Virus record (IMG/VR): IMGVR_UViG_3300018422_000113
Location: 1 to 43,361 of that record
Strand: one strand, 5' to 3'
Source of the DNA: a virus
DNA length: 43,361 nt
The position numbers and the translations under genes were made by a program. The notes below the pieces were generated by a model. It was not told the origin of the DNA. It did not search any database and saw only the letters and a list, made by a program, of their open reading frames with translations. Shown here piece by piece: positions 33,342 through 39,613 of this stretch (its first letter is position 1; every line of letters starts with the position of its first letter).

Positions 33342-33614
33342 TCAGCCCCCCTGTCCTGAGCCGGCCGAAGGGCCGCTCTGGTGAGCGCGGATCCGCTCGA
33401 TCAGCTCGCTTACCGGCGTCGGCACGTAATCAGCGGCGCCTTGCCCCGCCCCGGCCATGCCGGCAGCCAGCCGCTCGGCCGAGCGCTCGCGCCAGTCGCG
33501 CGCAATTTTTTTCGCCGCCGCGGCCTTTCGGCCGCCGGCGCTCCGGTTCCTGCGGGTTTGCTCCGAAACGGATTGTGTGGCCGGGTCGGAATGCGGGCTG
33601 TTTTTCCGAGCCAT
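33342..33614 (-). CDS. Small basic early protein with repeat-derived C-terminus
   Basis: 90 residues from ATG 33614: MARKNSPHSDPATQSVSEQT, RRNRSAGGRKAAAAKKIARD and ELIERIRAHQ. The final SGPSAGSGQGG is the translation of the dispersed repeat at 33351-33375. The basic middle suggests nucleic-acid binding. First or second gene of the leftward operon after the Cro-like gene. Confidence 0.6.
   Translation of the reverse strand: MARKNSPHSDPATQSVSEQTRRNRSAGGRKAAAAKKIARDWRERSAERLAAGMAGAGQGAADYVPTPVSELIERIRAHQSGPSAGSGQGG
33351..33375. repeat. CCTGAGC..GAAGGGC dispersed repeat
   Basis: CTGTCCTGAGCCGGCCGAAG and following bases, a relative of 31711-31737. It encodes the last residues of the gene at 33342-33614. 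Confidence 0.7.
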
Positions 33615-33744
33615 TACCGTGTTTTCCCCGTATCGTTCATCCTGCAGCAAGGTTCGGAGTCCGAAACGGAGGGAGTTGCCACTCCGGGAGAAGGCGCTGG
33701 GAGAGCCCGACCCCTGCGAAAGGGAGAGGGAGATGCAGCGTGTT

Positions 33745-34059
33745 TCATGCGGCCGCCTGCAGTTCGGGCGCGAGAGCGGCACCCTCCAACAGCGGCGCAG
33801 GCGCCAGCACCCGAAGCGAAGCCGGCTGGTCATCGCCCATTGGCAGGACAAGCTGCTCAAGCACCGGCAGGTTGTAAAAATCGTTTGGCGTCACCGCTCC
33901 GAAGGTCAGCCGAAAGATCGACAGCATGAAGCGGCGCCGCGGGATCATCGGGTCATGCGCGCGCTCTATTTGGCTGATAAAGCTTTGCTCGCAGCCGAGG
34001 CGATCCGCCAGCTGCGCCTGCGTCATGCCCTCGCTAATTCGCCATTCCGCCAGCCGCAT
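33745..34059 (-). CDS. Cro-like XRE-family regulator
   Basis: 104 residues from ATG 34059 (a GTG at 34068 is possible). Helix-turn-helix at about 2-37: RLAEWRISEGMTQAQLADRL followed by GCEQSFISQIERAHDPMIPR. The C-terminal part (FRLTFGAVTPNDFYNLPVLE) is unique. It is the first gene of the leftward early operon, directly behind promoter PL, and faces the repressor gene, the classical Cro position. Confidence 0.78.
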   Translation of the reverse strand: MRLAEWRISEGMTQAQLADRLGCEQSFISQIERAHDPMIPRRRFMLSIFRLTFGAVTPNDFYNLPVLEQLVLPMGDDQPASLRVLAPAPLLEGAALAPELQAAA

Positions 34060-34090
34060 CGAAATCACTCGCCCAAACCCAACTGGCAGC

Positions 34091-34118
34091 GATATGTCGG
34101 GCCGTTATATTACGTCAA
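34091..34118 (-). promoter_or_regulatory. Leftward early promoter/operator PL
   Basis: On the minus strand: TTGACG (34118-34113), TAATATAACG, then CGACATATC ending at 34091. The -35-like TTGACG and a CATATC-type -10 are about 16 bp apart. It matches the rightward element at 35237-35264 in 23 of 28 positions. A further GACATA lies just upstream (34121-34126). Confidence 0.65.
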
Positions 34119-34142
34119 TGGACATAGCGACAAGGAGGGTGC

Positions 34143-34167
34143 AGAATATCACGCCGTGGCATATTCT
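34143..34167. promoter_or_regulatory. Inverted repeat AGAATAT-N11-ATATTCT before the repressor gene
   Basis: Perfect 7-bp half sites in the 5' region of the repressor gene, ending nine bases before ATG 34177. It is not related to the GACATA motif. It may be an autoregulatory operator or part of an RNA structure controlling the repressor. A strong AAGGAGG at 34132-34138 lies in front of it, unusually far from the chosen start. Confidence 0.5.
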
Positions 34168-34176
34168 GTACTCGTC

Positions 34177-34518
34177 ATGCGACCGGGCAACAGACTTCGT
34201 GCGATGCGCAAGGCGGTCGGGCTCACACAGGTCGAGCTCGCCGACCGAGCCGGCACCAAGCAGGAAACGATCAGCCAGTATGAGAATGGCCGGCGGCCGC
34301 TGACGCTGGACTGGATGAAGATATTCGCGCGCGAACTCGGCTGCAGCGCCGCCGATCTCCTGGACGAGGATGATAATCCGGATCGTCTCGCCGACGACGA
34401 ACGCGAGATTATCGGCCGCTACCGATCGGCTAACAAGTTGCAGCGCGAAACCCTGCAGCGAGTGACGGAAGCCGTGGTCCCATACCACGCGGCTCCACCT
34501 GAAGAAGAGGCAGCGTGA
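34177..34518 (+). CDS. CI-like XRE repressor without peptidase domain
   Basis: 113 residues. Helix-turn-helix at about 5-60: RLRAMRKAVGLTQVELADRA, TKQETISQYENGRRPLTLDW and FARELGCSAADLL. A short acidic and helical tail follows (DDNPDRLADDEREIIGRYRS), with no S24/LexA-type self-cleavage domain. It should hold the lysogenic state by binding the twin operators. The start is uncertain: ATG 34177 has no ribosome site nearby; GTG 34156 is in frame, and AAGGAGG at 34132-34138 is too far for either without structure. A leaderless transcript is an alternative. Confidence 0.8.
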   Translation: MRPGNRLRAMRKAVGLTQVELADRAGTKQETISQYENGRRPLTLDWMKIFARELGCSAADLLDEDDNPDRLADDEREIIGRYRSANKLQRETLQRVTEAVVPYHAAPPEEEAA

Positions 34519-34694
34519 AAACAGCCTTCATCGTTTGGCAACTGGGCTCGCTTGCGACCTTTGTTTATCTGACCTTCTTCGACGGCTACAATTACAATGC
34601 CTGGAACTGGCTCATTGCAATACCAGTGAACGTTTTCCTCGGCGAAATCTGGCCGATTTATTGGGCAATCCTCCGGCCCTTCGTCGAAACATAA
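34515..34694 (+). CDS. Small membrane protein co-expressed with the repressor
   Basis: 59 residues, GTG start overlapping the repressor stop (GTGA). Two hydrophobic spans, about 3-21 (AFIVWQLGSLATFVYLTFF) and 31-54 (WLIAIPVNVFLGEIWPIYWA), joined by DGYNYNAWN. Very similar small WxIAIPVNxFLxxIWPIYW proteins occur beside phage repressors and in prophages in my recollection. Expression from the lysogen makes superinfection exclusion or lysogenic conversion plausible. Confidence 0.7.
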   Translation: MKTAFIVWQLGSLATFVYLTFFDGYNYNAWNWLIAIPVNVFLGEIWPIYWAILRPFVET

Positions 34695-34695
34695 G

Positions 34696-35220
34696 GTGCG
34701 CATCCCGACTGCCCTGTCGCTGTCAGTTCTGGCCCTAGCGTGCTCGGATGATTTTGTGGTCGCAGACGGCAATGGATCCTTGGCAAGAGATCCCAGTCAC
34801 CAGATCGAAAACCGTCAAATTTCAACGGGCACCGCGAGGCTGTCCAACGAGCGCGAACCGGCGGCTACACGCCCCGAGCTGTCGATCGGGAATGGCTATG
34901 AGGCCATCGACCCAGAGCGCGCCGCGACGGTCCGCGAGGCGACCAACGCATGGCATGGCTGCATCATCTACGGAATCGGGCAAGTCGACGATCTCAGCGA
35001 GCCGGCGATCGCCGTCGCCGAAGCCGCCATGGCAGGTTGCATTCGTGCGGAGACCAACCTCGAGGATCGCCTGTTCGAGGCGATGCGCGGGAGCGACGAC
35101 CCACGCGAGGTCCGCGCCGTCGCGCATGATATGGTCGCGGGTTTTCGAGAACGGATGCGCTCCTATGCAATCCGAATGGTGTTGGCCAAACACCGAGAAG
35201 AACGCGGGGCCGCGCACTGA
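34696..35220 (+). CDS. Putative secreted lipoprotein, lysogeny operon
   Basis: 174 residues from GTG 34696, one base after the preceding stop. N-terminal signal MRIPTALSLSVLALAC with a Cys at 16 in an LALAC context, an imperfect lipobox, then a polar region. The mature part is helical with conserved-looking cysteines (HGCIIYGIGQ, AGCIRAETN) and an ELSIGNGYEAIDPERAATVR segment. The likely location is the periplasm or membrane surface. Part of the repressor transcript, so probably made in the lysogen. Function unknown. Confidence 0.6.
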   Translation: MRIPTALSLSVLALACSDDFVVADGNGSLARDPSHQIENRQISTGTARLSNEREPAATRPELSIGNGYEAIDPERAATVREATNAWHGCIIYGIGQVDDLSEPAIAVAEAAMAGCIRAETNLEDRLFEAMRGSDDPREVRAVAHDMVAGFRERMRSYAIRMVLAKHREERGAAH

Positions 35221-35236
35221 CTCTGAACATAACAGC

Positions 35237-35264
35237 TTGACATAAAATAACGCTGCGACATATC
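35237..35264 (+). promoter_or_regulatory. Rightward early promoter/operator PR
   Basis: TTGACA (35237-35242), TAAAATAACG, then CGACATATC ending at 35264; a -10-like TATCAA begins at 35261. It matches the PL element position by position except at five places. It also contains GACATA twice (35239, 35257), and ACATAA lies 18 bp further upstream (35228). It heads the gene chain that starts at 35295. Confidence 0.65.
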
Positions 35265-35294
35265 AAGACTCCACGACCACTCGTGGAGGTCTCA

Positions 35295-35537
35295 ATGCCC
35301 GACCCGTTCAGCCTCGCCGCGCTCGGCCTCGCCATCCTGGCGCTGGGCCTCGCGCTTCGCCCGGACCTGCGCGACTGGCGGCACCGGCGCTGGCTCGACT
35401 CCCCCGAGCACCGCGCGCTCAGCGACGCCAATTTCAAGGAGCAGTTCAGGGAACTGGCGGAGCGTCATGCAAACCGTCTCGATCGATTAGGCGTAACAGC
35501 TCATCGACCTGATCCCGAAGCGGAAGCATCGCGGTGA
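35295..35537 (+). CDS. Small membrane-anchored early protein
   Basis: 80 residues. One hydrophobic span at about 4-21 (PFSLAALGLAILALGLAL) followed by a charged cytoplasmic tail (DLRDWRHRRWLDSPEHRALS). GGAGG lies six bases before ATG. First gene behind PR. Its last 92 bp overlap a convergent gene on the other strand. Confidence 0.65.
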   Translation: MPDPFSLAALGLAILALGLALRPDLRDWRHRRWLDSPEHRALSDANFKEQFRELAERHANRLDRLGVTAHRPDPEAEASR

Positions 35538-35706
35538 CGATCTCCGGAGCCAGCGCCATTTGCTCGTCGGCCCCGTCGCGCAGCCGTTCCAGCTTCGCTC
35601 GCGCTTCCGGCCCGATCGCCACCGCCAGGGCGGCGAGCGCCAGCTCGAAGCCGAGCAGCCGCCCCTCGATGTGGATCAGGGCCGCCTCGATCTGCCTTGC
35701 GTCCAT
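35446..35706 (-). CDS. Small helical protein convergent to the first rightward gene
   Basis: 86 residues: MDARQIEAALIHIEGRLLGF, ALAALAVAIGPEARAKLERL, ALAPEIVTAMLPLRDQVDEL. Codon-position bias is strong and GGAGAAGGGG precedes the ATG at 35706, so it seems real although it runs against the operon and overlaps the tail of the gene at 35295-35537. Helical, no family recognised. Interesting as a possible antisense control of the PR operon. Confidence 0.55.
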   Translation of the reverse strand: MDARQIEAALIHIEGRLLGFELALAALAVAIGPEARAKLERLRDGADEQMALAPEIVTAMLPLRDQVDELLRLIDRDGLHDAPPVP

Positions 35707-35763
35707 CCCCTTCTCCCGAGCCGCCCCTGCCGCGCCTCGCCTTTCTAGCATGGGAGCCCTTTG

Positions 35764-36114
35764 ATGTCTCTCGCACCGGCCCGGACCGATCTCTTGCCCG
35801 CCGAACGGCAGGCCGGCGTGTCGCTCTGGTATATCGCCAACCGCGCCGGTTATGGCGAGCGCGGCGCGGACTGGATCCTCAATTATGTGCGGCTGCTCCA
35901 CGCCAATGAGAGCTTCCCGCCGCCGCTGCCCTTCTTCCCGCTCAACGGCAGGAAGAAAGCGGGCATCCATTTCAAGTCGCGCTGGCTGCGCGCCGCGGTC
36001 GACGCCTGGTTCGACGGCTTCATGCCGCCCCAGCTCGCCCTCGTCGCCGGCAACGCGCAGGCGGCGCGCGACGCCGAGCTCCTCGACGCCCGCGCCGCGG
36101 AGCTGGCGGCATGA
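35764..36114 (+). CDS. Hypothetical early protein
   Basis: 116 residues: LWYIANRAGYGERGADWILN, then FPPPLPFFPLNGRKKAGIHF and SRWLRAAVDAWFDGFMPPQL. The region resembles phage DNA-binding or excisionase-like small proteins in its aromatic and basic pattern, but no firm family. ATGA coupling to the next gene. Confidence 0.65.
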   Translation: MSLAPARTDLLPAERQAGVSLWYIANRAGYGERGADWILNYVRLLHANESFPPPLPFFPLNGRKKAGIHFKSRWLRAAVDAWFDGFMPPQLALVAGNAQAARDAELLDARAAELAA

Positions 36115-36344
36115 GCGCTTCGTCCGACCGCGCAGCCGCTGATGCGGCTTCTGCTCGCTCGGCCGGGATGAAAGGCAAGCCGGTCAAATGCCGGTATTGT
36201 CAGGACACCGGCTACATCCACGCGCTTGAAGGTGATGCGACTGGAAGGGCGGCGAGCAGCCGCGTCCGGTGCAGCCATCGCCGCCACCCGCTTCGCCGGG
36301 CTGCCGAGCAGAGCGCAGCGCGCGGGAGGACGAACCATGTCTGA
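36111..36344 (+). CDS. Small protein with CxxC and repeat-encoded N-terminus
   Basis: 77 residues. The first 19 (MSASSDRAAADAASARSAG) come from a 47-bp repeat copy; then VKCRYCQDTGYIHALEGDAT and a basic tail with another Cys (VRCSHRRH). The CxxC and CxH residues suggest a small zinc-binding fold. Overlaps both neighbours. Confidence 0.6.
   Translation: MSASSDRAAADAASARSAGMKGKPVKCRYCQDTGYIHALEGDATGRAASSRVRCSHRRHPLRRAAEQSAARGRTNHV
36121..36167. repeat. 47-bp dispersed repeat, copy A
   Basis: Contains the palindrome core AGCCGC-TGAT-GCGGCT. It shares 43 of 47 bases with copy B (36673-36719) and is related to copy C (39537-39583). It encodes part of a protein N-terminus. Confidence 0.8.
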
Positions 36345-36666
36345 TACCCGGGCCGGCCTGATCAAGGTCGCGGCGCTCGCCCTGCAGAAGCTCTACGGCC
36401 ACGACGCACTCAGCGCCGCCGGCGACCAGTGGATCGCCGGCGCCGAGATCCGCCGCATCTATACGGAGACGCTTCGCGACGACGCCGAGGGCGGGCCGCA
36501 GAGCTGCACCCGGATCGAATTGAAGGACGGCACGATCGTCCGCACCCTGGCTCCGATCGAGGGCGAAGGCGGCCTGCTCGAGATCGCCGAGACCGCCCAG
36601 GCCGCCGCCGCGACCGCCCAGTTCCAGCCGCTCGTCGACGAGCTCGAGGAAAGGAACGAGCCGTGA
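36337..36666 (+). CDS. Hypothetical early protein
   Basis: 109 residues from ATG 36337 (GGGAGGA upstream). GLIKVAALALQKLYGHDALS, GAEIRRIYTETLRDDAEGG, SCTRIELKDGTIVRTLAPIE. Mixed alpha/beta; no family recognised. Overlaps the next gene by GTGA. Confidence 0.65.
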   Translation: MSDTRAGLIKVAALALQKLYGHDALSAAGDQWIAGAEIRRIYTETLRDDAEGGPQSCTRIELKDGTIVRTLAPIEGEGGLLEIAETAQAAAATAQFQPLVDELEERNEP

Positions 36667-37160
36667 GCGCATCGTCCGACCGCGCAGCCGCTGGCGCGGC
36701 TGCTGCTCGCCCGGCCGGGCAGGCTCCCCTGTCCGAAGGGGACGCGAGGGAGGCGCTTATAGCTGCGCTGGAGCCGTTCGCCGAGACTGAGAAGGGGCTT
36801 TCTCCCGAGCTGCCCGACAATCAAAAACCCGGCATTTGGGCGCTTCACCCAGCGGGCGACTTTCGCCGCGCCGCCGCCGCCCTCGCCGCCATCGCCAAGC
36901 CATCCGAAGGTGCCGACCTCCGCGTCGATGATCCTAAGACAGTCGCCGATTTCGTCCAGGCGATGGCGCAAGCGGGCGTGACGTTGCCCCTCGATCTGGA
37001 CCCTGACGACGCCGGATCGATCATCGACGCGACGGGCGCGGAAATGCTGGTCGCCGATCCGAACAATGAGCTTTCGGACGCACAGTGCCGGCGGCGTGCG
37101 ATGTGGATCATTTGCGCCGTCAACACATGCGGCGGCTTCATTGCGGAGCGCACGTCATGA
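36663..37160 (+). CDS. Hypothetical early protein with repeat-encoded N-terminus
   Basis: 165 residues from a GTG overlapping the previous stop. Residues 1-19 (MSASSDRAAAGAAAARPAG) are copy B of the 47-bp repeat. The C-terminal half (VADFVQAMAQAGVTLPLDLD, LSDAQCRRRAMWIICAVNTC) is a separate domain. No family recognised. Confidence 0.6.
   Translation: MSASSDRAAAGAAAARPAGQAPLSEGDAREALIAALEPFAETEKGLSPELPDNQKPGIWALHPAGDFRRAAAALAAIAKPSEGADLRVDDPKTVADFVQAMAQAGVTLPLDLDPDDAGSIIDATGAEMLVADPNNELSDAQCRRRAMWIICAVNTCGGFIAERTS
36673..36719. repeat. 47-bp dispersed repeat, copy B
   Basis: Same unit, same reading frame and same position (protein N-terminus) as copy A. Differences at four positions only. 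Confidence 0.8.
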
Positions 37161-37348
37161 AAGCAGTTTGGCGCACGCCGCCGCGGCGGACCGGGCCGGT
37201 CGAGCCGGCGCCGCAGCTCTGCGGCCTCTCCTTCTACGGCCAGATCCTGGGCGGCGCCATGCGGGCCGCGCGCGTCCTCGCCGCGCCGCGCGCGATCGCC
37301 GCTTTCGCCTTGCTCGTCGCGGCCGCGATCGCGGCGGCGCTCGGATGA
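37157..37348 (+). CDS. Small single-span membrane protein
   Basis: 63 residues. Polar N-terminus (KAVWRTPPRRTGPVEPAPQL), then a C-terminal span at about 44-63 (AIAAFALLVAAAIAAALG). ATGA overlap with the previous gene and with a 36-codon frame behind it. Confidence 0.6.
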   Translation: MKAVWRTPPRRTGPVEPAPQLCGLSFYGQILGGAMRAARVLAAPRAIAAFALLVAAAIAAALG

Positions 37349-37455
37349 GCGTCTTTCCCTCCCTCCGCGCGCGGCCGTCTCATCGCCGCGCGCGGCGCCT
37401 GGCGGCACGGTGTTGGCCCATCGCGCCGCCATTTTCGACCCGGAGCGGGGCATGA
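37345..37455 (+). CDS. Possible 36-residue Arg-rich peptide
   Basis: MSVFPSLRARPSHRRARRLA onward, ATGA-coupled at both ends. Another frame in the same stretch (AHRAAIFDPERGMTDMF) also looks coding, so the assignment is doubtful. Confidence 0.3.
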   Translation: MSVFPSLRARPSHRRARRLAARCWPIAPPFSTRSGA

Positions 37456-37482
37456 CCGATATGTTCGACACACGTGAAACAT

Positions 37483-37554
37483 GCGCGGGTAGCTCAGCAG
37501 CAGAGCGCCAGGGCCCCACCCGGGAGGTCGGAGGTGCAACTCCTCCCCCGCGCT
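37483..37554 (+). tRNA. tRNA-Gly(CCC)-like gene, atypical
   Basis: A complete cloverleaf can be drawn. Acceptor stem GCGCGGG pairs with CCCGCGC (7 of 7); D arm GCTC-AGCAGCA-GAGC; anticodon stem CCAGG with CCGGG (one A-G mismatch) and loop GCCCCAC with anticodon CCC; variable AGGTC; T arm GGAGG-TGCAACT-CCTCC (5 of 5); discriminator T, as usual for tRNA-Gly; CCA is not encoded. Odd: C at position 33 instead of U, no GG pair in the D loop, and TG instead of TT at the start of the T loop. It sits inside the coupled gene chain. Confidence 0.6.
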
Positions 37555-37586
37555 CCCTACCCTTCGACCACCCCGACGAGGATTTC

Positions 37587-38030
37587 GTGCCTGAGCCGGA
37601 TCCCGCCGAGGCCGAGCTCGGCCCGGCCGCCGACCCAGAAGCCGCGCCGCCGCTCCATCCCGCGCCGCCTGCCGCGGCCGGCGAAGAAGCGCCGGCCTGG
37701 TCGCCCGACATCGACGCTCTGATCCGCCGCCAGGTCCGCCTCCACGCCAGCGGCGCGATGGCCGCCTTCCTCGAACGGCGCGACGCGCTCGACGCCAGAC
37801 ATGGCGAGCTGGCGGCGACCTCGCCGGACCGCCAGCCTTATCTGATCGCCCGCGACGCCGAGGCGCGGCTGATCGCTGCGATGGACCGGCTTCGCGGCCA
37901 TCCCGACCGCGACACGCTGGCGCTCGCCCGAGGCTCGGTCGAAGGCGCCGGCGCCCTCCTCACCAGCCTCCACGACGCGATCCAGCTTCGGATCGCCGCT
38001 CTGCCGGCAGGCGACGGCGAGCCCGCATGA
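37587..38030 (+). CDS. Hypothetical early protein with Pro/Ala-rich N-terminus
   Basis: 147 residues from GTG 37587 (GAGGA five bases upstream). Pro/Ala/Glu-rich first 45 residues, then a helical domain (DIDALIRRQVRLHASGAMAA, EARLIAAMDRLRGHPDRDTL). The frame is open further to an ATG at 37452 that overlaps a previous stop, but this would place the tRNA-like sequence in the coding region, so the downstream start is preferred. No family recognised. Confidence 0.6.
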   Translation: MPEPDPAEAELGPAADPEAAPPLHPAPPAAAGEEAPAWSPDIDALIRRQVRLHASGAMAAFLERRDALDARHGELAATSPDRQPYLIARDAEARLIAAMDRLRGHPDRDTLALARGSVEGAGALLTSLHDAIQLRIAALPAGDGEPA

Positions 38031-38278
38031 GCGGCATGGCCAACCCTTCCCAGCTCACCGGCAAGGAGCGCTGCGTCCTCGAATTGTGGGACGAAGGCCT
38101 CGGCAGCCGCGCCGTCGCGCGCCAGCGCGGCCTGACCAACGGCAACGTCTGCAAGATCCTCAACACCTATATCGGCGGCGAGGACGGCCAGTTCGACCGC
38201 CACAAGCGCGCCGGAAGCCAGGCCCTGGCTGACGCGATCCGCCGCCACCACCCCGAAATGGCAGGAGCCGCCGCATGA
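38027..38278 (+). CDS. Small helix-turn-helix protein
   Basis: 83 residues. KERCVLELWDEGLGSRAVAR followed by QRGLTNGNVCKILNTYIGGE is a good helix-turn-helix of the homeodomain-like or sigma-region type. C-terminal QALADAIRRHHPEMAG. ATGA overlaps at both ends. A likely DNA-binding regulator of the right arm. Confidence 0.65.
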   Translation: MSGMANPSQLTGKERCVLELWDEGLGSRAVARQRGLTNGNVCKILNTYIGGEDGQFDRHKRAGSQALADAIRRHHPEMAGAAA

Positions 38279-38664
38279 ACGCCGCACCCACAGCGCCGGA
38301 ACCTTTCACCGTCGGCACCTATTTGCGCGCGCGCCGCCTGGCTCAGAACGTCCAGATCGGCGCGCAGGATCTCGACCTTCCCGAGGCCGTGATCGAGGCG
38401 ATCGAAACCGATGCGCGCGAACCGACCCTTGCCGAGCTCGGCGAGCTGATGATGGCGTTCGAGTTCGACATCTCCATCCTGACGGCGATCGCCCATGGCG
38501 GCCAGTCGGCGATCGAGGCAAGCGAAGAGGCCTGCAGGGTCTGTGGCTGCAGCTATTCCGATCCCTGCCAGCATGACGAGCGAGGCCCTTGCTCCTGGTC
38601 GGAGGAATATGACGGCGTTTGCACCGCGACCGCCTGCATCGAGAAAGCGACGGCGGCGGCATGA
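38275..38664 (+). CDS. XRE-like domain fused to a Cys-rich zinc-binding tail
   Basis: 129 residues. Residues 10-70 read like an XRE domain (TVGTYLRARRLAQNVQIGAQ, LPEAVIEAIETDAREPTLAE, MAFEFDISIL). The tail CRVCGCSYSDPCQHDERGPC and SWSEEYDGVCTAC-type region has about seven cysteines and one His, a pattern common in small phage zinc proteins. Possible regulator. Confidence 0.65.
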   Translation: MNAAPTAPEPFTVGTYLRARRLAQNVQIGAQDLDLPEAVIEAIETDAREPTLAELGELMMAFEFDISILTAIAHGGQSAIEASEEACRVCGCSYSDPCQHDERGPCSWSEEYDGVCTATACIEKATAAA

Positions 38665-38987
38665 CGAAGCGGCTCATCAAGGGCGCCGCCGCCTGGGCGC
38701 TGGCCGACAAGCTGCTCGGCGAGGTCCTGGGCGACCGCGCCGAGATCGGCCTCGCCAAGGCGATGGGCAACCTCGATCGCGCCGCGCGCGATGTGGCGCG
38801 TTCCTCGGCATCGGTGCGCGCCTCGGGCGCGGTCCATGATGCCGATTTCATTGTCGCCTGCCTCGACGGCAAGGCGGGCGCCGACGCCGTCTCGCGGCTC
38901 CTCAGGCAGCGCGGCTTCCGGAAGGCCGGGATGACCGGCAGCGCCCTCACCTACGATCGCCAGCCACTCTACCGGAAGGACGGCTGA
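38661..38987 (+). CDS. Hypothetical early protein
   Basis: 108 residues: RLIKGAAAWALADKLLGEVL, LAKAMGNLDRAARDVARSSA, DADFIVACLDGKAGADAVSR. Alpha/beta; C-terminus MTGSALTYDRQPLYRKDG. No family recognised. Coupled at both ends. Confidence 0.62.
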   Translation: MTKRLIKGAAAWALADKLLGEVLGDRAEIGLAKAMGNLDRAARDVARSSASVRASGAVHDADFIVACLDGKAGADAVSRLLRQRGFRKAGMTGSALTYDRQPLYRKDG

Positions 38988-39613
38988 TGCTCCGCTACGA
39001 TTTCCCTCTCTATTCGCTGGGTTCGCTGACCCTCTCCGAGCAGCCCGACACCGCTTTGCTCGCGGCCGAGGTCGAGCGAAGCGCGGCCGCTCACCGCGCC
39101 GCGGCGCCGGCCCGGGTCGCGCGCGGCGCGATGACAAGCGAGGAGGCCGAGCGGATCGGCCTGGTGCTCGACTCGATCGCCGCCGATCTCGCCGCCGTCG
39201 CCGCGCTCCGGCCCGGCGAAAGGCTTCGCGACCGGGTGCCGCGCCCGGGCGATCGCTGGACCTGGGAGGACAAAATCCACGTCTTGAGACGCGAGATCCA
39301 CTTCCGCCGCGCCTTCGACCCCGGCCATGTCGAGAAAGGCCGGCTCACCGCCGCAGCCGCCAAGGAACGGCTCGAGCGGCTCGAGGCGGTCCACGACGCC
39401 TATTGGCGCGAATGGCTGCTCGCCTGGCCCTGGCCGGACGGCGGCGCCGATCCCGACTGGGCCTCCATCGCGCCGAGCCCCGCCGCCCGCCTCACCCGCG
39501 AAGCGCTGCGCGCCCACTGGCGATCAATCGCGACTTCGTCTGTCGGCGCAGCCGCTGACGCGGCTTCTGCTCCGCCAGCCGGGCAAGAAGAATTGCAGGG
39601 AGCGCTGGTATGA
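38987..39613 (+). CDS. Hypothetical protein with repeat-encoded C-terminus
   Basis: 208 residues. The N-terminal half is helical (LAAEVERSAAAHRAAAPARV, LVLDSIAADLAAVAALRPGE). A conserved-looking core follows, WTWEDKIHVLRREIHFRRAF and AYWREWLLAWPWPDGG. The last 25 residues contain copy C of the 47-bp repeat (SSVGAAADAASAPPAG). Starts with a TGATG overlap. No family recognised. Confidence 0.62.
   Translation: MLRYDFPLYSLGSLTLSEQPDTALLAAEVERSAAAHRAAAPARVARGAMTSEEAERIGLVLDSIAADLAAVAALRPGERLRDRVPRPGDRWTWEDKIHVLRREIHFRRAFDPGHVEKGRLTAAAAKERLERLEAVHDAYWREWLLAWPWPDGGADPDWASIAPSPAARLTREALRAHWRSIATSSVGAAADAASAPPAGQEELQGALV
39537..39583. repeat. 47-bp dispersed repeat, copy C
   Basis: More diverged than copies A and B at its flanks, with the palindrome core intact. 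Here it encodes a C-terminus instead of an N-terminus, in the same frame relative to the unit. Confidence 0.7.

Noticed and set aside
37474-37722. Frame encoding VAQQQSARAPPGRSEVQLLP
   Set aside because: This is the familiar false translation of a tRNA gene and supports the tRNA-like call instead.
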